Of a DNA stretch of 64,000 nt, positions 27,301 through 34,445 are shown in pieces. The translations under genes were made by a program, and so were the position numbers. The notes beneath the pieces were generated by a model. It was not told the origin of the DNA. It searched no databases and saw only the letters and a list, made by a program, of their open reading frames with translations. The number at the start of each line of letters is the position of its first letter. Position 1 is the first letter of the stretch. The DNA comes from Clostridia bacterium (GTDB taxonomy: Bacteria > Bacillota_A > Clostridia > Oscillospirales > CAG-272): assembly GCA_017462125.1 (NCBI GenBank), contig JAFTRQ010000133.1:22361-86360 (forward strand). Direction: 5' to 3'.

Positions 27301-28648
27301 TGATGGTATTGTTTGCGGGAGTCAGCGTTTGAATGATGGAATAGACTCCGTCTGAAAGAGTGACCTCAAGCCTTCCGCCGTATGCGCCCGTGGGGACGAT
27401 ATAGCCGAAGATTCCCGTGTCCTTGATGTCAAAGCCCACGTATTCCGCACTGTCGAAGTCGACCTTGTCAAGAGAATCGTGGAGACCGTTTGCGTCCTTG
27501 ATGATCAGCTTATCCACGGTTTCGGCGGAAATTTCGGTAAGAACACCGACTGCGTCGATATCTGTGACGGTATCGGTAGCGCAGAACTGTGCGTAATGGT
27601 GAAGCTTGTCGGAATAGACCTGAAAGAATCTACCCAGCTTCAGCTTGGGGACGTTCTCAACCTTCGCTTCCAGAAGCTTGGGGCTTTGGATCGTGTACTG
27701 CGTGCCTTCCTCACCCATAAAGTCGATACGTATGCCTGTGATCGTGCCTGTGTAGCCGGGGGCATTGGAAAGGCAGATGTTGTAGGTGTGATATTCACCG
27801 TCGGTGATAATCGGGAATGGGAACATCTTCAGATCGCTGAAGCTGCTTTCGCCCTCGGATTTGTAATAAATATCGATCCGTTCGGTCTTGGTGGATTCTA
27901 CCTTCATGGTTAATTGCAGGTAGGTGTATTGATCTGCGGAATGAGAGATTCCCGAAAATACAAAATACGGATCGTTGCCGCCCTTGATCATAGTCATAAA
28001 CTCATTATCCTTGACCTTGGGCTTTGTCAGATGCTTGTAATTGGTTATTTTCAGAGATATTTCTTTTTCCGAAATGATCTCGGGAGCAGGAGCAAAATCC
28101 TGATTCTCGAGACGTACGTCGTAGTAATAATAGCCCAATCTGTATAGGTTTACAGAGGTAGGCGTGGAGGTTTTTGAGGAATAGAAGGTGTCCCCGCTCT
28201 TCATTCTTACAAAAACGTCCATGCTGTTTTCAAGATAGGTATCGCCCTTTGCGTTTTTCAGAGCCGTGATCAGCTGATCCTCCTCTCCTTGGAGCGCGTA
28301 TTCCAGGGACATATTGGCGTTATCAAGAATAAGCTTGGTTTTGTTGGAATCCGAATAAGAGACGGTGACCGAATTTGCGATCCTTTCGGCGTACTCGATC
28401 AGCTCGGCATTATCGCAATCAAGCTTTGGCGTAGTATCCTCCTCGGTTTCGGTTTCGATAGCAGAGGTCTCGCCTGTTGACTGTGAGCCGACCTCCGTAT
28501 TCGTATCCTTGTCTGTTTCCGTTTCGGTCGCGCTCGGAGTCAGGCTGTCGGAGTCTTCCTTCGGCACGCCTGTGCAAGCGGACAGGGCGCCTGCAAGCAT
28601 GATACATACGAGAATGAATGAAATCAGAGAAAGTGCCTTTTTCTTCAT
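24308..28648 (-). CDS. Very large surface lipoprotein, 1446 residues, unknown function
   Basis: A lipoprotein signal peptide is clear: KKK at the N-terminus, a hydrophobic core and lipobox LSAC with the lipidated Cys at 25. A Thr/Glu/Ser-rich linker (about 30-75) follows. The rest is built of beta-sandwich-like regions; segments near residues 220-330 and 1060-1250 resemble carbohydrate-binding folds (YTLQSPKLLEAK-like and FRITASEPFAGWPEKD-like patterns). No glycosidase signature or cell-wall anchor is seen. The position near secreted and glycan genes suggests polysaccharide capture or depolymerisation at the cell surface. It has its own upstream region and ends at the shared terminator at 24241-24283. 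Confidence 0.85.
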   Translation of the reverse strand: MKKKALSLISFILVCIMLAGALSACTGVPKEDSDSLTPSATETETDKDTNTEVGSQSTGETSAIETETEEDTTPKLDCDNAELIEYAERIANSVTVSYSDSNKTKLILDNANMSLEYALQGEEDQLITALKNAKGDTYLENSMDVFVRMKSGDTFYSSKTSTPTSVNLYRLGYYYYDVRLENQDFAPAPEIISEKEISLKITNYKHLTKPKVKDNEFMTMIKGGNDPYFVFSGISHSADQYTYLQLTMKVESTKTERIDIYYKSEGESSFSDLKMFPFPIITDGEYHTYNICLSNAPGYTGTITGIRIDFMGEEGTQYTIQSPKLLEAKVENVPKLKLGRFFQVYSDKLHHYAQFCATDTVTDIDAVGVLTEISAETVDKLIIKDANGLHDSLDKVDFDSAEYVGFDIKDTGIFGYIVPTGAYGGRLEVTLSDGVYSIIQTLTPANNTIIPSKTGTNNANDFYISQRIYTDPTHDFTKFLNEAEAERHPLTAENIKVHTDGSTNASFAGYDALRGKYVFNLSGTNFGTAYYKSPNKQYKVSFTVTGDTLDRKMYFSSYTTSGGLECAVLLDGQKMLLPIPVEVCKNFVGDGESNLYNLDEPSYGEAYFPMVLKAGEEKSYTVVNLYQNWGQYPLKQISSIQYFYPYYHLSTGVTESNCIVPFADIGPGLPDHRAMSAPLWKDQPQHTLGGHHYFLQYTDADGIYSATQNVGNSISSHGPTYAEVDMQYLSDDGRIKVTYTHMEMPQTDENRTYYIMEYEVLEDISFADFKKDFSFYSVRQTGTGSTYKKVGYLNESNQSVVVDAMAAGQEASYVLGDQCPYFDFFYVPDYTNANGYVNLSFLIYNHSIVIGGKESDAAFIVTNKNERLYLSLNLDSVTLKKGDKITINAILMPWGSQESVYDGSNGKAPDQNVRDVRENTLLDPLKATPISNCTVMDSVYLPKIRTTNGKSAEFTLSGGENNVVTRIYGFDLLTVPVIEEKVNGEWVTCVLNSNTPDSLANTNDYDGYMVHYDGDGTFSYSFVTTLTGDQTRTFRITASEPFAGWPEKDPAEEENAPLNVYCSPSKLQIRLEGAKGVGGLTMLEEDGVSFLRVFGNAKDTEGHSTVYTADAKTESGQYVVIKYRIPTTNTEAAGCFEIFTSTENTRATDGDQIYCYDLKNDGIWHVIVIDVSKENHPTFKTDSDGKYYASYLRFDFFSGIRSKSSYVDIAYVGMCASFEDILTQNSDMNTVTVVTGGSTRTYFDVKTGEEVAESGDGKQPLSQYIDPESGYSESKVKYAACIDMINGWGIGDEQRLTNVGASSLKAPDVLDYGVSTVNGHQLIFTGWAVADGGIAKYVWSADGGKTWNDAIYTKGGTDVMNGLTDHLSSASSRLDGYTFADLEASAKNCSFQGTVGGGASVNGLYADLSAYAGETVEVTFAAIPASDTDTLCIILHVTNVQVAAAE

Positions 28649-28822
28649 AGGGTTCTCCTTTTTTAGTTGATAATAGCGGGATCTGCCCGATGGGGGTATT
28701 ATGATTATATCATACCGAAGACATATTTGTAAATGGAATTTTCACCGCTTTATTAGTAAAAAATCCCAAGGAAGCGCAATTTTGCCGCTTTTTTATAAGA
28801 TTCAGGAGAATAATTGCATATT

Positions 28823-30175
28823 TTAAGGCTTTATGAGGAACATGATCCTATCCTTCGGCACGGTGAATTCATTTTTGATCTCTCCGTTCTCGCGGTTCAT
28901 CCAAGGCTCTGACAGCACTATCTTGTATTCGCTCGCGGTCAGATTGGAAACGGTCAGATATTTCTTTTCGTTTACGAACATTGAAATATATACCTTGTCG
29001 GGGATTTGGGAGAGAATGTCGGCGCAATCGCGAATTTCCATATAAACGAGGCTGTTTTCCTCTACCATGGGCTTATAGAGCGCCAGATATCTGCACCAGC
29101 GGGGATATTCCTCCACGTCGTCGGGTACTGCCGACCAATGGCTGTAGGAATAGGGACCGTCGGGGTGGGTCTTGTAATGCTCTGCGATCCTCGCCCAATA
29201 GGCGTACTCGCTCCAGATGCCCTCCTGTATTCCGTATCTCGGAACGGGCGCGCTGTTGCGTTCTCCCGTCATGGGTCTGCCTCTTGCCGTGAGCAAGGGG
29301 AATTGGAGGAAGGGGATGACAGAAGCGAAATGTCTGTCGGGATCTGTAACGTCTATTCGAAGCTTGTCGGGGCAGGGAACAACGAAATGGGGATAGTCTT
29401 TTCCGATGCCTACGTCCTCACTTTGCATTCCCTCACCGATCCAGATATAGTCGTAGACCTTGTCGATGCAGGGAGCGGGATTGTTACCGTCGCAATGTAT
29501 CTTGTAGATGCCGCCGCGCTTTTTGACCTCGTGGTATATGAGCCCCAGCAGATCCTCTATTTCGGGGTCGTATCTGAAGCCGTTCTCCTTTTCAATAAGC
29601 TTGCCGGGAGTATAGCGGCTATCGGTTCCGCAATCGTTGTAGATACCGTCAAAATCGTATCTGTCAAGGACGGCGATAGTACGGGGAAGAACGAAATTAC
29701 GCCACTCGGCGCTTCCCGCGCTGTTTCGCATATAGCTGAAGTGGGTTCCGCACTCGACTATTCTGCCGCCGTGATGGAATTTCTCTTTAAATTCGGGGTC
29801 GAAGCGGTGAAAATAGCCCGATGATATATAGGGAATGATCTTAATGCCCACGCTATGGCAGAGCTCTATGAATTCTTCGAGACCCTTGGGGTCGTAGCAG
29901 GTGTATTTGTCTGCGCCGTGAAGTCTGATGGAGTCGTTCCAATCCTCGTGAATCTGGATAAGCTCAACGCCGTTCTTTGCCATATCCGCGATCATTTCGC
30001 GGTCGTAATCGGTGGGCGGAAAGGAGACCTTGCAGGGATATTCGCCAAGATTATATACGGCTTGTCCCGGCAGATAATCGCGAATTCTTGTGCGGCGGAA
30101 GTATTTGCGAACGTCGCGCTCGGCGCTGCAAAGGTTTTCTATTCGCGCACGCTGTTCTTCGATAGAAGTTTTCAT
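28823..30175 (-). CDS. TIM-barrel putative glycoside hydrolase, 450 residues
   Basis: A cytoplasmic 450-residue protein with a (beta/alpha)8 pattern: MAKNGVELIQIHEDW, CHSVGIKIIPYISSGYF, LDRYDFDGIYNDCG (probable catalytic or metal acid), GGIYKIHCDGN, YDYIWIGEGMQ. A small C-terminal beta domain follows (VYISMFVNEKKYLTVSNL). This is the general layout of GH36/GH13-like retaining enzymes, but the family is not identified. AAAGGA lies before ATG 30175. It is 13 bp after the GH78-like gene, so it is the last gene of the 37628-28823 operon. Confidence 0.75.
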   Translation of the reverse strand: MKTSIEEQRARIENLCSAERDVRKYFRRTRIRDYLPGQAVYNLGEYPCKVSFPPTDYDREMIADMAKNGVELIQIHEDWNDSIRLHGADKYTCYDPKGLEEFIELCHSVGIKIIPYISSGYFHRFDPEFKEKFHHGGRIVECGTHFSYMRNSAGSAEWRNFVLPRTIAVLDRYDFDGIYNDCGTDSRYTPGKLIEKENGFRYDPEIEDLLGLIYHEVKKRGGIYKIHCDGNNPAPCIDKVYDYIWIGEGMQSEDVGIGKDYPHFVVPCPDKLRIDVTDPDRHFASVIPFLQFPLLTARGRPMTGERNSAPVPRYGIQEGIWSEYAYWARIAEHYKTHPDGPYSYSHWSAVPDDVEEYPRWCRYLALYKPMVEENSLVYMEIRDCADILSQIPDKVYISMFVNEKKYLTVSNLTASEYKIVLSEPWMNRENGEIKNEFTVPKDRIMFLIKP

Positions 30176-30188
30176 GGTTTTCCTTTCT

Positions 30189-32273
30189 TTATACGTTAAT
30201 ATTGATGGTGCCGATCCTTGTGGGTATCTTCATCTTGATTCTGCCCGCCTTTTTGGGGATATGATGCTCGCCTACCGTGCCGTCATAAGAAACACCAAGC
30301 AGGTCCTCAATAAGAACGGTGATGGGAGCGCAAGCCCATGGATGACAGAAGCTTGTGTTGTCCTTCTTGTCCTTGCCCCAAGCCTCGATACAGGCGGTAG
30401 CGCCGTCTCGGATCATATTGTACCAGGAGTTTTCGTCCTCGCTTGTGATGAGGTCGTAAACGTATTCGTGCTTGCCAAGCCTGCAAAGGCCGCGCATCAG
30501 AAAATAGGACATATAAACGCCGCAGACCATCCCCTTATTCATAAGATGCTCGGCAACGCTCTCCTCATATCCCGCGGGCACGAAGCCGTAGAAGGGGGCT
30601 AACATATTCGAGTGGAGAGAGGCGTGATCGCTGCCCTCGCAGTCAACGTAAACGCCAAGATCCTTGCGGAAGAATGCCTTGTTGAAGGCATCGGCGAGCT
30701 TTGCGCCCTTGTTAGCGTGAGGGATGCCGAGAATATCCTTGATCTCCTCCACGTTCAGCACGCTACCGACGTAAAATGCGTTCAGCACGTTGTGGGCGCC
30801 GTCTCCGATAGGCTTGGTGAGCGGGAAATCGTAGTTGTCGCGGAGGTTTCGCGGCCAATCCACAAGATTCCACTTGTCCTTGACTCCGTCAAGCAAGCCG
30901 TCCTCGCGGGCATACTCTCCGAAATGCTCCAGCATTCCCTCGGCAACGGGGAGCATGGATGCCAAAAACTCTTTGTTGCCCGTAAACTGATAATGGCGGA
31001 GGAGCAGAAGCGGAAATTGCAGGGAATAGTCGGCTATTTCTTGCATAAGCGCACCCGAAAGCACCGCCATAAGACCCTTGCAGATCTTGGTTGACCGTGC
31101 GTGATCAAGGATGCCCTTTTCAAGCATATAGACGTCGCCCGTCAGCCATAGGTGAGCACCCGAGGTGACGGTCATATCTCCCGCGTACTGCCCCTTTTCT
31201 CTTGAGGGGCAATCGACAAAGACCTCCTGAGAGCCGTATTTTACTCCGGTTTTGCAGAGATTGAATACCTGCTCAAGCACCTTGCTGTCGGCTTCGATGG
31301 TGCAGGCATTGTCGTCGAAGGTCATATGTCGCACTACAGCGACGAGATCTTCTATCTCCGCACTCTCGGACTCGGAAACGAGGGTAACGTAGCGAAATGC
31401 CTTGTAATCATACTGTTCCAGCGTGCTTTCGCCGTCGTCGAGTATCCATTTTTCGTCGTAGTGACAGTTTGCACGCATCATATAGCGTACCTTGTATTCG
31501 TTGTCGTCTATTTCTTCGCCGCAGAGGATGCGAATCCGGTCACCGCTGTGTCCCTTGGCTTTTATGCGCAGAGTTGCGGTGATCTCGGTGCCGAAGTCGT
31601 AAAAGATCGCACCCGAAGGGAGCTTTTCGGTCTTAACGGGCTTTTTCACGTAGACCTGAAGGGGCCTTGTGGGCGCGTCGGCGAATTCGATGTCATCGTG
31701 AGCCTTCAGAGCCGCTTTTTTGAACTCACCAAGGGGAATTCTGGAGTCGTAATGCTCGGTATATTGTACTCTCTCGCCGTAAAAGGAGGCGGGGAGATAA
31801 TTTTCAATTTTAACGTATTCCCAGCTTTCGTCTGTGGAAAGAATGGCCTCACCTGTGGGATCGTAAAGGTCGGCGATAAGACCCATACGGAGGTCGCCGC
31901 TGATCCAGACGCGGTTGTTGAGCCCTTGATAGTAGACGTGAGCGGTGAATTCGTTTTCTCCGTCGCGAAGATAGTCGGTCACGTCGAATTCATTGTAATG
32001 ATAGGACTCTATATAACCCGGTGTGGGACCTTGACCGATGAATGCGCCGTTCAAGTAATATTTTCCGTAATCGTCGGCGGAAATGCGGAGGACGTAGCGT
32101 CCTTCAACCTTTTTCACCGTGAATTTTCGGTTGAAAAGCACGTGAAGATTCTTGGGGTCGTCGGGGCTTTCCTTGTAAAGAGCGGGGGAATGCTCCTTGT
32201 GATATACGTTTCTCGGAATATACTTCGAAAATTCGGGAGTACAGATCCATTTACCGATGAATGTTGCTTTCAT
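30189..32273 (-). CDS. GH78-like alpha-L-rhamnosidase family protein
   Basis: A 694-residue protein with the GH78 order: N-terminal beta-sandwich (YVLRISADDYGKYYLNG, RDGENEFTAHVYYQG), a rhamnosidase concanavalin-like domain (AIFYDFGTEITATLRIKAKG) and an alpha/alpha barrel. The catalytic motif is the variant DCPSREKGQYAGDM (about 353) instead of DCPQRDER. A conserved Glu lies in GATACIEAW (about 625), with FCHPWACAP after it. The start at 32273 has AAAGGA upstream; an in-frame start 27 codons earlier lies inside a hairpin region. No signal peptide. The variant motif could mean a different aglycone or sugar specificity. Confidence 0.82.
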   Translation of the reverse strand: MKATFIGKWICTPEFSKYIPRNVYHKEHSPALYKESPDDPKNLHVLFNRKFTVKKVEGRYVLRISADDYGKYYLNGAFIGQGPTPGYIESYHYNEFDVTDYLRDGENEFTAHVYYQGLNNRVWISGDLRMGLIADLYDPTGEAILSTDESWEYVKIENYLPASFYGERVQYTEHYDSRIPLGEFKKAALKAHDDIEFADAPTRPLQVYVKKPVKTEKLPSGAIFYDFGTEITATLRIKAKGHSGDRIRILCGEEIDDNEYKVRYMMRANCHYDEKWILDDGESTLEQYDYKAFRYVTLVSESESAEIEDLVAVVRHMTFDDNACTIEADSKVLEQVFNLCKTGVKYGSQEVFVDCPSREKGQYAGDMTVTSGAHLWLTGDVYMLEKGILDHARSTKICKGLMAVLSGALMQEIADYSLQFPLLLLRHYQFTGNKEFLASMLPVAEGMLEHFGEYAREDGLLDGVKDKWNLVDWPRNLRDNYDFPLTKPIGDGAHNVLNAFYVGSVLNVEEIKDILGIPHANKGAKLADAFNKAFFRKDLGVYVDCEGSDHASLHSNMLAPFYGFVPAGYEESVAEHLMNKGMVCGVYMSYFLMRGLCRLGKHEYVYDLITSEDENSWYNMIRDGATACIEAWGKDKKDNTSFCHPWACAPITVLIEDLLGVSYDGTVGEHHIPKKAGRIKMKIPTRIGTININV

Positions 32274-32337
32274 ATTTGTGATTCCTTTCGCTTTGATTGG
32301 AATTTTAGTTGAATTGCGATTTAAAAAGTCTTTGTTG

Positions 32338-32467
32338 AGAGGGGGAACCCCCACTTGTGTGTTCCCCCTCTGTCAAGCCCTCGGCTTGACATTCACCCCC
32401 TCGTGGCGCTTTCGAACGATAAGGAGTTTCGCCCTCTGCGGAGGGCGACCAACGCTCCGCGCGTTGG
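32338..32467. repeat. Palindrome array in the operon (four hairpins)
   Basis: Four consecutive stem-loops fill 130 bases: 32338-32348/32361-32371 (11 bp), 32372-32379/32383-32390 (8 bp, loop CTC), 32429-32436/32441-32448 (8 bp, loop TGCG) and 32449-32455/32461-32467 (7 bp). They interrupt an otherwise closely packed operon. The flanks (GAATTGCGATTT on the left; CCCCACAAATCAAAATTT on the right) resemble the flanks of the MITE-like element at 55067-55630. Confidence 0.6.
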
Positions 32468-32563
32468 ATCGGCGGTCGCTTTTGAAAAAGCTCGAGCAAA
32501 ACTTTCGAAAAGACTCGCCACGGAGAGCCCCACAAATCAAAATTTTAAGAATAACAGCAGAGA

Positions 32564-33328
32564 TTACGCCTCGTATCCTATGGATTTGAGGTAATCGAGG
32601 CTCATTTTTAGGCAATCGAAGGGATCGCGGTCAAAGCACTCGTCCTGCTCGACAAACGCAATTTCGGTTCCTGCCTCAACAGCCGCCGCGCAGATCTTTT
32701 CAAAATCCATAACACCGTAGCCTACGGGAGCGTAGCGGCGAGTGCCGTCGGAGAGAATTTCCATATCCTTCAAGTGGATGCGGGGGATTCTGCCCGAAAG
32801 GCGCTTGATCTCGCTCACTACGTCAACGTTTGCGAACTGAACCCAATAGGTGTCGAGCGTTATTCCAAGATCTTCAGCGGGAAAACGGTTAAGGATGTAA
32901 TCCATAATCGTCGTACCCTCCAGCGCGTCGTATTCAAACCAATGGTTGTGATACATCAGCTGTGAGCCAAGCTCCTTGATACGCTTCGATGCCTCTTCAA
33001 ACTGATCGCAAAACTCCTTGACCCTATCCAGAGACTCGCGATATTCGGGGGGCATCCAGCTGACGCCCATATACTTGCAGTTATATACGTTCTGATCCGC
33101 AACAAGCTTGTCGGGATTCTTAATTTTATCCATTGAGGGATGAGTCAGCTCGCAGGTCAAGCCGTTTTTGTCGAGCTGCTCTTTCAGCCACAGGGGCTCG
33201 TAGGGGCAGACACCCGAAACCTGCACGGTCTTGTAGCCCATATCGGCAACTCTTGCGAGGGAATTTGCAAAGCCGTCAAGAGTTTGATTGTATTTTGCAA
33301 GAGTGTAAAGCTGTGCACCGATTTTCAT
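32564..33328 (-). CDS. Sugar phosphate isomerase/epimerase (AP-endonuclease-2 fold TIM barrel)
   Basis: A 254-residue protein of the IolE/xylose-isomerase-like TIM-barrel family. Visible features are the start MKIGAQLYTL, LMYHNHWFEYD (metal-site His and Glu region), LGITLDTYWVQFA (metal Asp) and IPRIHLKDM. Members isomerise or epimerise sugars and inositols. GGAGG lies upstream. It is 24 bp after an oxidoreductase gene, the usual pairing with Gfo/Idh/MocA dehydrogenases in sugar-oxidation pathways. Confidence 0.88.
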   Translation of the reverse strand: MKIGAQLYTLAKYNQTLDGFANSLARVADMGYKTVQVSGVCPYEPLWLKEQLDKNGLTCELTHPSMDKIKNPDKLVADQNVYNCKYMGVSWMPPEYRESLDRVKEFCDQFEEASKRIKELGSQLMYHNHWFEYDALEGTTIMDYILNRFPAEDLGITLDTYWVQFANVDVVSEIKRLSGRIPRIHLKDMEILSDGTRRYAPVGYGVMDFEKICAAAVEAGTEIAFVEQDECFDRDPFDCLKMSLDYLKSIGYEA

Positions 33329-33352
33329 AGTTTGGTCCTCCTGTTGCCCGAC

Positions 33353-34402
33353 TTATTTCGCAAACTCCGTGCCGATCTTTGCGTCCTCAAGCACCTTGAC
33401 TACGTCCATAGCCTGCTCGCTTGTGATAGGATAGGGCTTGTTGTTTCTGTAAGCCTCGTAGAAGTAATCCCAGATCTCTTCGGTCTCGTGGGGATCTCTG
33501 GGCAGCTCGATGGTCTTCTCGATCCACGCGAGAGGTCCGTTGCTTCCGTAATCCGCGCCTTCCACGGGAGTTTCGGGGTTGGCCTTGATCTCGGGAAGCT
33601 CGACCTCGGGGTCGAGATATTTCATCGTGATGACGTTGCCTGTGCACATCAGCGTTCCGCGTGTTCCGTAGATCATATATTCGGGAACCTTCAAGGCTAC
33701 GCCGCCGCTGATCTCAACGTCAACAAGTCTGCCGTTAACGCCCTTGAATACCAGCTTGATGTGGTCCTCTGCGTCGCCTACAGCGGCAACTCTCTTGATG
33801 TCGGCAAACATAGATTCGTACTTGCCGCCGCAGAAGCGGAGCGCGTGGTCGGCAATGTGGGGACCCCAATTGAGAAGCTGGCCGCCGCCAAATTCCTTGA
33901 TGGTCTGCCAGTCGTCGCGGCGCTGATAGTTGTTGCGCGCGAGTCTGACCTCGTAAACAACGCCGAGAATGCCCGAGTCGATGATCTCGTTGATCTTCAT
34001 AAAGCCTGCCTCAAAGCGGCGGTTATGACGCACGTAAACCTTGGGGCCGAGAGGCTGACTTCCCAGCGCAACGAGCTCCTTTGCTTCTTCATAGGTCTCG
34101 CAGAAGGGCTTTTCCACGAGGACGCTTTTGCCTGCAAGAAGCGCCATCTTGGCGTGCTTGTAGTGGTCGCAGGAGCGGGTGGCGATGTCGACCACCTCAA
34201 CCTCGGGGTCTGCAATCAGATCCTCAATTTTGTCATAGGTGCGACAACCGAATATCTTGTTGAATTTCTCATATCTCTCGGGAATCAGGTCGCAGGCGGC
34301 GACTACCTCATATTTGTCGGGGCGCGCCATCAGGCAGCTTCTGTGTACGCTCATTCCGATTCTTCCAAGTCCAACGACTCCGATTTTAATAGGCTTATTC
34401 AT
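33353..34402 (-). CDS. Gfo/Idh/MocA-family NAD(P)-dependent oxidoreductase
   Basis: A 349-residue dehydrogenase. The N-terminal Rossmann fold has GVVGLGRIGMS, CDLIPER and the conserved VEKPFCET lysine-proline motif (about 97). The C-terminal substrate domain has GQLLNWGPHIADHALRF. It oxidises a sugar, sugar acid or inositol; the substrate is not predictable. The start at 34402 follows ATGGAGG; the upstream in-frame ATG lies within that site. It is the second gene of the 37628-28823 operon. Confidence 0.9.
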   Translation of the reverse strand: MNKPIKIGVVGLGRIGMSVHRSCLMARPDKYEVVAACDLIPERYEKFNKIFGCRTYDKIEDLIADPEVEVVDIATRSCDHYKHAKMALLAGKSVLVEKPFCETYEEAKELVALGSQPLGPKVYVRHNRRFEAGFMKINEIIDSGILGVVYEVRLARNNYQRRDDWQTIKEFGGGQLLNWGPHIADHALRFCGGKYESMFADIKRVAAVGDAEDHIKLVFKGVNGRLVDVEISGGVALKVPEYMIYGTRGTLMCTGNVITMKYLDPEVELPEIKANPETPVEGADYGSNGPLAWIEKTIELPRDPHETEEIWDYFYEAYRNNKPYPITSEQAMDVVKVLEDAKIGTEFAK

Positions 34403-34445
34403 AACAAAATCCTCCATATGGTTGAAAAATAAATTAATTGTTTAA

